Positions 54,640-64,000 of a stretch of 64,000 nt of DNA are shown in pieces; position 1 is the first letter of the stretch, and every line of letters begins with the position of its first letter. The notes under the pieces were generated by a model. That model did not search any database and was not told the origin of the DNA. It saw only the letters and a program-made list of their open reading frames with translations. This DNA is from Diphasiastrum complanatum (Eukaryota > Streptophyta > Lycopodiopsida > Lycopodiales > Lycopodiaceae), in contig CM055102.1 in assembly GCA_029204225.1 (NCBI GenBank), forward strand, positions 39,865,063 to 39,929,062. The letters are read 5' to 3'. Position numbers and translations under genes: made by a program.

Positions 54640-56380
54640 AAATCATTAAGGCAAGTAAGTACTTAATACCTCAATTGGTAGGGGTTGTTACTGCTAATTT
54701 TGACAATATAACAAAGGAATACAGTTTGAAAAAAAAACTGTGATTAAAGTGTCCTTTCTTGATGAATGTTATACACTTTTTAAATGATTTGAAAAGGATT
54801 TTTAACATATAATATGTATATGGAAAGTTTTCTAATATTTTATGTATGCTTGAGTTTTATAGTACACAATTGTGTCACACCCAATTGAAACGCGGTTTAT
54901 GTACTATCAAATTGTCAAATTTTCGAAATTAAACAATGTCTCAAAATTCTCAAGTCCATTTTTTAAAATGCATTTTGCCACAGTCCAAAATTAATTGATA
55001 CTTGTTGTAGCTTTCGGATATCCTTTAGCCATGGTGTGTCTCTTGGTTTGCCCCTCGGCCTAGGAGGAGGTGGAGGATTTCATTGGCCTCCTTGAATAGG
55101 GATACCCCCATGGTGTATACATGCAGTTTGTTTCCTACGCGCTATCAGGACCCAATAGTGGATTAGCGCGCGCGTAGAGATCTCCCAAACTCATATGACA
55201 AGTCCAGGTGCGTCAAACCGATATCACAATATATTATAAATGTTGAGCTATCGATAGCGAATGGGTGCGTTGATACTGCATAGAAATCCAAATGATCAAA
55301 AACTGAAAGCAAATTTTTTTATGAATCATGCAGTTGATAATATAGTGCCAAAATCACTAATCATTGTTGTCATAGTGGTTAGATCAATGCATGGGTATAA
55401 GTTCCAAATCTAAAATTATATGCAATATCAAATCATTAATAAATGTCCTAGATGAAGTAGATACTGATATAGGAGTTGAAGCTGAAGCTTCGATTATCAC
55501 ATTAGGGGAAATATGGGCTCAAAACCCAAAAATATTGAAAATGAATATGAAAGTTGGATGAGATGAGAAAATCGTTGTACCATTAATGTATATGCATTGT
55601 CAAATCATGGTTAACAAGGTTAACCAGAGTTAATTCGTGGCGGCAAAATAGATTAGTGTTTTAAATTTACGCCAACACATTTTCTCAGATTCATGGCTTT
55701 TTGTCTATGCTAATTTCCAAATTCATAGTTCATTGTTTCGGATTTTTGCATGCACATTACGAATGGCGCCATCAAGGAAGCCGTGCTCCTCAATCGACTT
55801 TGTGCTTCTATTCAACAAGATAGATGATAATGGATTATGGGTGCCAAGAAAATATTCAAAAAACTCTTGGGTTTTGATGCATCCATCATCAATAGGAGGA
55901 TTTTGAAAAAGCAAAATTTCAAAACTATCATTTCGATCTTATTGGAACGCTAGAATTTTGGATTTTGGAACATCATCAGGAAGAAAATCTATTTCTGAAA
56001 ATCTAGTCCAACATGTATATATGCATTTAGAGATAAATGCGCAAGGATTCCACCATCAGGATCGCAAAAAAAGCAACTATGAGTATTGATATTTTGGATA
56101 CTTAGATTTTTGTTATTCATATATGTCTAATAGTAAACTTGCCAATATGATCATTTTTCTCTTGCAGGTTTATATCCATCCAACATAAATGAATGGGAGT
56201 CGAGTGGATCTTTAGCAGATGTGTTAGATGTTATTGTTACGACATTTCCCACTCAGGGGATCAAAGCTAGGGGAAAACAACATAACATAATACAGCACCA
56301 CTATGTGTTCAGTGTCGTGCTGTTACGAGAATGGTGGTACACGTCTCAAACACAAAGCTAACTAGGGTATCCCTGACATG
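54640..56380. other. no gene seen
   Basis: AT-rich sequence with no conserved frame or repeat partner in the window. A GCGCGCGCG tract lies at 55,166-55,174. A 60-codon plus frame near 56,165-56,360 (PSNINEWESSGSLADVLDVI) is short and unsupported. Confidence 0.4.
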
Positions 56381-56382
56381 TT

Positions 56383-56871
56383 CTATCGACCAAGCCGTAC
56401 CTCTATAGCTAATAGAGGTTGTCCAAGCCTCTTTAGACATAGCCTATAAAGGGTTATACTCACTTTCCCAGTCTTCTTGAAACTCACAACCTGCACTAAT
56501 GATATCTTGCTCGCTTGCGAAGTTCCAGAGGTACCTCCTTCTCGTAGTCTTCTCGAGGATGTCTTCCAGAATTCTTTGATATCATTTAAGTTTCCTAACA
56601 CATACTCTGGCAATGGATCGGGAAGCCCTAGATGCAATTCAGTATATTGGGTAAAGGATCCTCCTAACTCTTTCCACGTAGAATCTTCACTCAACTCATA
56701 CACTATAAGGGAACTACAGTCGGCATTATGTCTAACTCTGAACAGTCTATCTCCAACTAGGAGATGTCCATGGAAATCTCTGGAATAGAAATAATGATAA
56801 ACCCTTCCATTTCTACTCAGCTGGCATAATTCACCTGGTAGAGCTAGCTCTTGTAATCCTAACCCAGTCAT
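56383..56871 (-). CDS. unrecognised ORF, 162 codons
   Basis: Minus-strand frame starting MTGLGLQELALPGELCQLS, with VYHYFYSRDFHGHLLVGDRL, CSSLIVYELSEDSTWKEL and LGLPDPLPEYVLGNLNDIKE. Composition is coding-like and compact. Its ATG overlaps the stop of the preceding ORF (57,125-56,868) in ATGA. The family is not recognised. Either two overlapping ORFs or one gene with a frameshift. Confidence 0.4.
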   Translation of the reverse strand: MTGLGLQELALPGELCQLSRNGRVYHYFYSRDFHGHLLVGDRLFRVRHNADCSSLIVYELSEDSTWKELGGSFTQYTELHLGLPDPLPEYVLGNLNDIKEFWKTSSRRLREGGTSGTSQASKISLVQVVSFKKTGKVSITLYRLCLKRLGQPLLAIEVRLGR

Positions 56872-57125
56872 AACAATTCAGGCCCAGATCTCGTCCTAAT
56901 AGCACTTTGAAATTCTATGGAGCGTGTTGCTACCAAGACCCATGAGTTGTTCATTCTGATGTACACAGCTGTTTTGACTCTAAGTCCCTCATTATCAACT
57001 TCAATGGCTAAATCCCCAGCCCTTACAATTCCAATGGTGGTGTCTAATGATATCAGTTCTAGCGAAGCCAATCCAATTATTTTGACTACGGGACAATACC
57101 TCCTTGGGTTTGAGGTGTAGGCCAT
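56868..57125 (-). CDS. unrecognised ORF, 85 codons, overlaps next by 4 bases
   Basis: Starts MAYTSNPRRYCPVVKIIGLA and continues in alternating hydrophobic beta-like segments (LAIEVDNEGLRVKTAVYIRM, SWVLVATRSIEF), ending PELL. The ATGA overlap with 56,871 is uncommon for plant nuclear genes. It could reflect a compact mobile-element or virus-derived insertion, or a frameshift within one ORF. No known family identified. Confidence 0.4.
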   Translation of the reverse strand: MAYTSNPRRYCPVVKIIGLASLELISLDTTIGIVRAGDLAIEVDNEGLRVKTAVYIRMNNSWVLVATRSIEFQSAIRTRSGPELL

Positions 57126-57720
57126 ATACTAATTGACTGCTTCTCTAACATGTCAAGCTCTCAATATAACTAACACTACTCAATCAATAATCATTCACAT
57201 AAACCTCTATGCACGTGTGGGCTTCTAACATTTCTAGAAGAGGATCAGAATACAGACATCCCTAGTCCTACCATAATCTAGCAGTGGTTATATGCAGGGC
57301 TCTGGAACTGCTAGGATCTCTGCTAATCTAGCAGCACCAAAGATGGACACTATCTATTGTTGGTACATTATTTTTAGGCCTGTAAGGATGGTGATGTACA
57401 GATAAGGTGTAGCAGTGTACGGAATATTAGGACCTATGGGGGGGCTTGGATGAAACATTCTCGATGCATATTGTCATTAGGTAGTGAATCATGGCTGTAT
57501 TATATAACCCTTTCCAAAGTATTCCTTAAGTACACTCCTTCCATCTAAGTAGTCATGGGAGTATTTCAAGTGTAGCGTGCAATTCAACACCCATCTTGGT
57601 TAGTAGATGGATGACAGTTAATAGTCAAGAATCGTGTGTTCCAACGGATTATCTTGACTATTGTGGTTCTAGATGAAGACTAACAATAGGTTTGTTCTTA
57701 ACTCATGTAGTGTGTTCCAA
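57126..57720. other. no gene seen
   Basis: No conserved frame or recognised repeat. Confidence 0.4.
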
Positions 57721-57724
57721 CCAC

Positions 57725-58500
57725 AATGAGCTTAACCTCACTCTTGTGTTCCAAGGAGACGAGGATGACTTGCTTAATTCATTCATCACATTCACTCAAG
57801 CAACATTCATCAAAGGCTTTCTCCATGCATTCAAACAAAAAGCAATTATTCTGAGCAAACTAGCAATCCTGCTAGAGTCTAAAACTATCATCACCTCAAA
57901 TCACAACTATCCTGCATTTAACTTTCTCCTGAGACATAACAATACACTATCTACGAGTTCTTTTAGCATGCTATAATCTTTCTTTATGAAGACATGGAAG
58001 TAAACAATATGGATTAAAGATTTTTCAATATGAAGTTGTAATCACTTCTACGACATCTATGACATACACAACTGCATCATCTATAATAGATTGAATACGC
58101 AGGTAGCAGAGTGTGAGAACAAAATGAGGAAAGTTACATGTCAGGTTTTCTTCTCAGGTCTCCTCCAGCTCCAGCCCGCAGGAAATCAGAGACCAATCAT
58201 GCAAAGGTTAGGCTTCCGGAAGTGTGTAGTGTTGCTGGAGTTCACCTTGTAGACACCAAGAAGTGTTGCTCCTAAGTGCAGACTGGTTGCCAGAATGACT
58301 GATAGTCGTGCAGGATCCAAAGTGAGCTCATGCAGTTCACGGACAGCTTGATATCAGCTTCCTCATCAGTCTTCTACAAACTTTGTTTAGCAAGTTTCAA
58401 TCGACAAAGCAACAGAGACAACATCTTTCGATTGCTCCATAGCAGACAACAACGACAGCTCTAGTTCAATTATTCTCACACAGAATATCCATTGCTAATA
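57725..58500. repeat. segment duplicated from/to 36,385-37,240
   Basis: Same content as the 36.4-kb copy, including TTCACCTTGTAGACACCAAG and CAGGTCTCCTCCAGCTCCAG. Differences are scattered substitutions. The two copies share no neighbours, so this is a dispersed repeat or captured gene fragment. Confidence 0.65.
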
Positions 58501-60415
58501 GCGATTCCCTCAATGGTTTTAGTAGCCTGATAACAAAGCTCTCACTCTCTCATAGACCAATGTTTGATATTCAATATTCAAACATTTGTGAAATGCACTT
58601 GATTAGCAGGAATACGTACAAGTCATCATGCAGAACTTCCTCATTTATTGAAAAGTCTATACTCAGAACTGCACATATGGATCAGTGCTTTGATAGGAGT
58701 CATGAAATTAGTTATCTCATCACTATATAGAGACAGATAAAAGTATTCAGAGAATCCATATTTCAAAAGTGATGTAAGATCAGTACAGACCATAATTAAT
58801 ACAACTGCTTAAATGCACGGTGAGCACTCCCATCGATTGAAGGTAATCTCTCAGTTTCACATCAAAGTAGTGATGTCTGCTCAGGCCCGATAGGTGCTGC
58901 TTAACGCAATCATGCTCATGTAGGTACTGAATCAATGGTCTCTTCAAATGATCGCACCATAAACTGAAACTCGACTAAAAACTGAGTGGTATTCGCACGA
59001 TCAATGACGATTGTTCTCAGCTGCAGCAGTAGCGATGGAATTCCTCAAATCTTTCATTGAGGATAGAGAGCAACATGATGATACTTCTGTGAGTCAACAC
59101 GTGTTCAGAGGATGCTCACGTTGTCAGCTAGGATTTATCTCCCTATCCCATCTGTCAATGATCATGATCTGCATCAATCGCTCAGTATGCAGCCTCCACA
59201 AATATTAATCAAAGTACTTAATGCAACAACGTTGGTCAATCAAAATTTGGAGCTCTGAGACTCTGCCCATATCAGCTCTTGAGCAGGAGTAGACTTAACC
59301 AGTAATCCATTGTTCTCATAATCAAAGTACCATTCCCCTGAAGCTCTACGTACTTGGGTGATCAATACTCTCAGAAACAGGATATTCAACAGTACTGACG
59401 TTACTTAGAGTAAATGAGATGCCTTCAACTACATATCTCTCCATGAACATATTGAAATCTACCACACTCTCCATCTTTGATATGTGTTGGCTCTGTGACA
59501 GTGATTTTGTCAGATCAACTCAAGAAATTATTTTGCACGATCCTTTCGGCTCTCGTGAAAGGAAAGTTGGTCACCATCACCCTCAACAAATTACGTAAAG
59601 AGGGAATATCACCATCGCACCTCTGCAAGGCTATTCGATAAAACAAACATGAAAGCATAATGATATGAAAAAACAGAGCTGGTTCTCGATCTGGTTCTGT
59701 TTGCGTGAGGCTGGCCATGCATGTATATGTGTCAATGGATGATGGCCCAACCTTTCGATTTTTCATTTCATCCTACCCTTTGACTATTCAACATTTCATT
59801 TTCAAGGGTTCATGTAGACTTTTTTGGATTTGTGCCATGTGGACTCTTAAATAGCATTGAAGAGTGTGGATAGGGCCAATGGGCACCCATGACCAAAGTA
59901 CATGGCCCATGTGCGTCAATGTTCTCATCCAATAGAAATGTCCCATTTGTTAACATGAGTCAAGGTCTTATGCCCGGTATTTCAAATTCTGTCAGCATCC
60001 TTTTAAATTCGGACAAGTATGAAGGTTTTGCCCATTTTGGTCCCATGGCCCATTGTCCTAGTGTGATATTTGATACTTGTAGTGCCCAATTTTCTGGTGA
60101 TGGTATTTCTCATTCGGCTTTTGATTGACGTTTTTGGTCCAAAAAGATCAGTTGGAGAAGAATGTTGGTCTTTGTCAAAAATTCTTGACATTTTCCAAAT
60201 ATCCAGGTGCTCGAAAATAATGGCCAGTCTCTTACTTCCACATAGGCTGGATGAAAGGAGAACCTGAAAAAAAGTCTCAAACATCATATTATATTAATAT
60301 AAAATTCGGTTACATTGGCAATCCACCGAAAATTCGGCAAGGTCATGGATCAAAACAGAAATTACACAGCCATTTCTAAGGCTGATTTAGTTATCAAGCC
60401 TCTCGGTAGTCCATT
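58501..60415. other. mostly unrecognised; one exon-like stretch at 59,240-59,400 (minus)
   Basis: On the minus strand 59,400-59,240 encodes LNILFLRVLITQVRRASGEW, YFDYENNGLLVKSTPAQELI and a stop after SSKF. A neighbouring frame reads MERYVVEGISFTLSNVSTVE. Both look like decayed coding sequence of unknown origin. The remainder has only short frames. Confidence 0.3.
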
Positions 60416-60425
60416 TTGGGTGGAC

Positions 60426-60565
60426 TGGGACCCCTTCGGCTATGGCTATACGGGCCAAAATTTTTGCCGGTCACACTAAGTAAGTAGCATATTTGATGAA
60501 ATAGCATGTCATTTCTTCTCTAGTTTAGCCCGATTTATCATGTCAATAAATTGGCTAACATTTAT
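60426..60565. repeat. GGACCCCTTCGGC module, copy 2
   Basis: GGGACCCCTTCGGCTATGG, then GGCCAAAATTTTTGCCGGTC and ATAAATTGGCTAACATT, in the same order as at 50,846. It overlaps the start codon region of the next ORF. Confidence 0.55.
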
Positions 60566-61459
60566 TCACACTGATATTGGACAGCTACAATATCGAGGTA
60601 GAACTACAAAAGATCTAGTTGATAGTGGGATTTTTTTTTATGAATCAATGTACATTCTTGATACAAAAGGAAATTTTGGACAAATAGTACCAATTCCATT
60701 ACCTAGTTTTGAAAGTGATGAATGGATTGCACCAGATGCTACGGTTTCAAAATCATTTTGTTGCAAGATATATAATGATGTAAAAAATTCATTAAAAATG
60801 AGCACAAGATCAAAAACAGTCATACTGAGTTGGTTTATTTTCTTGAATATATGTGTGGATTTCTTTTCAAGTGTCAATGTACACAAAACCCCATCGATGT
60901 TTGTATGCAAAAATTTATCAGATAGTTTATTATCTGAACTTATGGATGAAGGCTGGGACAAGAGATCAGATGGAGAAATAGAATGCAAAATTAAAATATC
61001 TTCCATGTGCTTCTGTTATCAAATTGAAAAACAAATGTTGAGCTTATGCTTCCATTATCAAAGATGGAAAAAAAATAAAGGTAAATGGGTGCTACTTGAT
61101 CAAGACTTGGAAGCCAGTGGCCATTCAAAACAAAAAAATATTGATATTATATACAATGATGTCGTTTTGACGTGTGTTGAGATGGAAGAAGATTGGAGTC
61201 TAAATTACATCAAGCGGGAACTATTGCTCCTACAAGATGATGTACTTTCAGACTTCAAATTCATTTTCAATGGTAAACTCGTAAGTAACTGTAAACACTC
61301 GATCTTTTATGAATAGTTTCAATCAAAACTTTCTAATACAATCTCTATACTAATCGTAACTCACTTTGTATTAGTTTTATGCAGGTACGTATAAGACATG
61401 AGCTCGAGACCAAATGCAGAGATATTGGCGAAACAATCCAACTTATGGAAGAACATTGA
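60540..61459 (+). CDS. unrecognised two-exon gene
   Basis: Exon 1 60,540-61,280 and exon 2 61,385-61,459 are joined across a GTAAGT...TTTATGCAG intron, phase 0, giving about 271 residues. Pieces: MSINWLTFIHTDIGQLQYRG, FFYESMYILDTKGNFGQIVP, KNLSDSLLSELMDEGWDKRS, NYIKRELLLLQDDVLSDFKF, then IFNGKLVRIRHELETKCRDI spanning the junction and a stop after LMEEH. Consistent splice sites and a long uninterrupted frame argue for a real gene or a recent insertion. No family recognised; the start lies inside the GGACCCC module, so the true start may differ. Confidence 0.5.
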
Positions 61460-61872
61460 GATTCACTATTAGCAAATACATGCCAATCATCATGTCTTTT
61501 TATCAATATAGAAAATTGCATTCCAGTATTACACTATGGACACAACTTGATTGTAAGAATCTATATTGATATCAATAAAAGAAACCCATAAACGGGTTGT
61601 TTACATGTAAAATGATTGTATCTTTTTTTTTTTTTATGTATCTCTATTTACAAACAGATATCTATTTAATCAAATTTTCTATATTTTCTTTACCAATAAT
61701 AGGAACTGATAAAGGAACAACTCCTATAATCTCGCCTTCCTCTGTTTCGGGAAGGGCCTCAATGCCTTTCAAGCCAAGAGGACTCTCTGCTATAATATAG
61801 CCTTCCTCTATATTAGAAAGGACTTCTATTTATTTTTGATCATATATAATAAGATTTGCATCCTCAGACAAC

Positions 61873-62820
61873 CTGAAAGGCTGTTAAGGTAGGAGCAACT
61901 TGCTTTTGAGGGCCCTCGATCTCAGGTGCAATGCTTACACCGTTCTCGGCATAGGTTCTGATCAACGCTTGCCGAAATCTATATACATCGTCAGGAGTAT
62001 ACGGCTCAAGAGTGAACTGTCATCACAAAACACGAGAATCAGCAAATTACAAACAATGATAAAAAGGAAATATGAATTAGAATGAAAGGAACTACAAATG
62101 AACATAATATTACCTTTTAAATATCTACATCCACTTGTAAATTATACCACTCAAAAAATAGCTTCGTACTGTACATGACAAACCATGCACAACTAAAAGC
62201 GTCCTTTTGCTATACACACTGCATATATAGAATAAAAATTAGTAATGTTATGGTAGATTATTTATTTATGCTATGATGATAGATTTGAACTAAAAATGGA
62301 ATACATGCATATTAGAGATAAATTGAATATACCTTGAGAGATCTAATGGTTATCTCTCCAACTGAGGTTGTCGTTGTCGAATGACATCATGAACTAGAGA
62401 ATCAAATTCTCTATGTGTATTTGCAGCTGAGTTTAATTTTACATTATTTATCTTTACAGAAAGAATGTTCAGGATCCAATGCCGACTGCAACAACCAAAA
62501 TACGAATATCGATAAATCCATACTTATGAAAGCAATCCTTATTTATTAAAACAATGTCGCATGCAACAATCCAGATTAAAGCAACAAAAACAAAAGAGCA
62601 ATCCTTACTTATTTTCATATGGAATCAAATAAAATTTCGCCACAGGACTGCATTCGATAAAATACACAGCCTTCTCAAAATTGGCTTCTTTTGCCTTTAT
62701 CGATCCTATGAAAAAAGGACTAACAACAAAAATTATACCATGGGAATCAAAACTAATACTATTCTGCAAAAAGATCCTCCGGCTTCTACTATTACATTTG
62801 AAATTTTTGAAGTTTTATCT
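61873..62820 (-). pseudogene. C48 (Ulp1-type) cysteine peptidase, degenerate exons
   Basis: Minus-strand exons: about 62,820-62,609 (VELKDKTSKISNVIVEAGG; after a frameshift HGIIFVVSPFFIGSIKAKEA, VAKFYLIPYEN), 62,485-62,333 (RHWILNILSVKINNVKL, then EITIRSLK), 62,218-62,114 (QKDAFSCAWFVMYSTKLFFE) and 62,016-61,873 (FTLEPYTPDDVYRFRQALIR). Introns of 123, 114 and 97 bp have GT-AG borders, and the first joins in frame. The pattern fits clan CE peptidases that cleave SUMO-like modifiers: liP..(N)HWILNI with the catalytic His, then Q.d.fSC.wFvmY with Gln and Cys. The usual Asp (DS) is Asn (KLNSA). A frameshift in the second exon, a TAG just before QKDAF and a TAA at the end of the third exon disable it. 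It is directly downstream of, and co-oriented with, the H3-like ORF. Confidence 0.6.
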
Positions 62821-62972
62821 TTCAGCTCGACACAAAATTTGGACCTAATCTAAAGCTTTTACTTGAATCTGAAAAAAAAGATCAAAAATTTGCTAAGAAG
62901 ATCAATTTTATTAGCTAGATAGGCCTCATATTGGTTATAACGGTCAGAATCAAAATATACTTGGGCAGGATC

Positions 62973-63624
62973 TTATGAAATTCTTACAAAAAGATTATGT
63001 ACAGGAGCAGAAAAAGAAATAGATACAAAATTTACAGATTTCTCTATTATTTTGTCGAGCTCCTCTTGGGTAATCAACACTTTTGGTGAAGAAACCTGTT
63101 GAGGAGTTGGATGAATAACAGCAAGAGAAAGGGGTGATGATTCTTGATCTGAATCAGATTCTCCAGCATGTAACTCAAAGCTCAAGACGATACGGGGTCT
63201 CTTGGTCGAGATAACTGTAGGAGGAAGAGAAGCAGTTGGCCTTCGAGATCCAGCCTTCTTGGGGATAGGCTGCTTCCTCTTCCTCGTAGAAGTAGTCGGC
63301 AAATTGGTTCTATCCAGAGGTAGGTCTCTGGAGGTGCTAGCGTTACCAACATGCAAACCATAATAACCATCCCAAAGTCTTCTGAGAATGACGAAATCTT
63401 TTGGCATGATGGTGACACGCTTAGCATGCACTGCCAAAAGACAAGTATCCTCAAAAAACTGGGACAAAAGATCTTCTGCAACAGCCTGTAAGGCCTGCAT
63501 GGTTGTCACGGCAAAACGAACATCTAGCCCAAGTGACAGAGTGACATTCCTTACAGATTGGCCGAAAGGAGCTCTAGGGATCAACAGTTCAACTCTGGAG
63601 TTTTCTAATCTCCCTCAGCCAGAC
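62973..63624 (-). CDS. histone H3/CENH3-like domain with long C-terminal extension
   Basis: The minus-strand histone fold starts VWLREIRKLQ (63,624-63,595). After a one-base shift it goes on VELLIPRAPFGQSVRNVTLS, VRFAVTTMQALQAVAEDLLS, QFFEDTCLLAVHAKRVTIMP and KDFVILRRLWDG (to 63,366). This tracks H3 from the alpha-N helix to alpha-3. LLIP.APF and KDF..RRL resemble plant CENH3 rather than H3 (PKDI/M), but loop 1 has the canonical H3 length. Then comes a 130-residue extension unlike any histone, with basic NLS-like TRKRKQPIPKKAGSRRP, TKRPRIV, an acidic SDSDQESS and a coiled end ITQEELDKIIEK. A donor-like ATCTGTAAAT follows EKS, so it may splice into the C48 exons downstream. The frameshift at about 63,595 suggests decay or an unseen intron; the N-terminal tail and start are not resolved. 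Confidence 0.68.
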
Positions 63625-64000
63625 CTGCTTCCTACCACATCTACAGCCAAAACTAGGGGGAACACGAGAAGAGGGCGCTTGAGATCGATACCAGAACTGA
63701 ATATCAGTTTTGAGCGCAACATATACAGAGAATATTTTAAGAAATGAGATGCGCGCTCAAAAGCGATATTGGACTGACAGCGGTATCGGCCTCGAGTGCA
63801 CTGTGAGAAAGCGGACGATTAATTGATTTAAGGGCGTGCCTGAGAGTGATATTGGGAGCTAAAAACGAAAATTTTGTGAAAAAAAATGAAAATTCCGAAG
63901 ACTTATATATACAAAATTTTTGCACGTGTGAAAAGATGATGGAAGACACATGTCGTCATTTGACACATCCATGTGGAATGTCCGTACTGACAATGATAAC
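63625..64000. other. possible N-terminal tail of the H3-like ORF and upstream sequence
   Basis: In the frame of VWLREIRKLQ the minus strand stays open upstream to about 63,725 (RSQAPSSRVPPSFGCRCGRK), a histone-tail-like Arg/Ser/Pro composition, but no Met codon is found in that frame. Beyond that no feature is supported. Confidence 0.35.

Noticed and set aside
59515-60287. Several 65-95 codon frames on both strands
   Set aside because: No motif, no conserved partner, overlapping each other; most likely chance.

Overview
The window looks like a repeat-saturated stretch of a large, AT-rich land-plant nuclear genome. Nearly everything is degraded, nested and rearranged LTR retrotransposon DNA of both plant superfamilies. 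The Ty1/copia parts show UBN2-type gag, DSGATQHM protease, integrase, YVDD reverse transcriptase and RNase H. The Ty3/gypsy parts include chromodomain-carrying chromovirus tails. Plant origin is supported by a TPD1-like secreted ligand gene with GT-AG introns, by the retroelement lineages, by Met-tRNA-type primer binding sites (TTGGTATCAGAGC) and by tRNA-derived short repeats. I cannot fix the species; a fern, lycophyte, gymnosperm or other big-genome plant all fit. There are no bacterial-style operons, rRNA genes or CRISPR arrays.

Layout. 1-2.9 kb: copia 3' end, an antisense repeated ORF, and a copia LTR/PBS joined to an integrase fragment. 3.4-5.6 kb: anonymous repeat R2, containing a few units of a minisatellite. 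5.9-6.95 kb: a three-exon TPD1-like gene, the best candidate host gene. 7.3-11.7 kb: second copies of the same copia pieces, a gypsy LTR with an unknown upstream ORF ('ORF X'), and a chromovirus 3' end. 12.3-16.9 kb: copia RT/RNase H, an inverted ORF X/LTR copy, copia integrase. 16.9-19.6 kb: the large copy of R2 with an expanded minisatellite. 20-22.4 kb: a decayed copia element. 22.8-24.4 kb: tRNA-derived dimer and GATCGATC hairpins. 24.9-29.8 kb: the best-preserved copia element (minus strand), split by a 1.13-kb foldback element for which an empty site exists at the window start. 30-33 kb: gypsy RNase H/integrase, a reversed LTR and a small membrane-protein ORF. 33-40.2 kb: two copies of a roughly 3-kb unit (ORF X, LTR, palindromic array, a repeated 'YYDE' ORF), separated by a segment duplicated at 57.7 kb. 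40.5-50.8 kb: gypsy and copia pieces on both strands with several chimeric junctions. 50.8-61.5 kb: lower retroelement density, hairpin arrays and three unrecognised candidate genes. 61.9-63.6 kb: a minus-strand locus pairing a histone H3/CENH3-like domain with degenerate exons of a C48 (Ulp1-type) cysteine peptidase.

How parts relate. The retroelement pieces do not form a working pathway. They record successive insertions, internal deletions and segmental duplications. The most interesting content is the cargo and structure between them: the H3-like/C48 locus, the YYDE ORF family, ORF X at the 3' end of a gypsy family, the foldback element, and at least three different families of short palindromic repeats. 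All homology statements come from reading the translated sequence by eye; no database search was possible.
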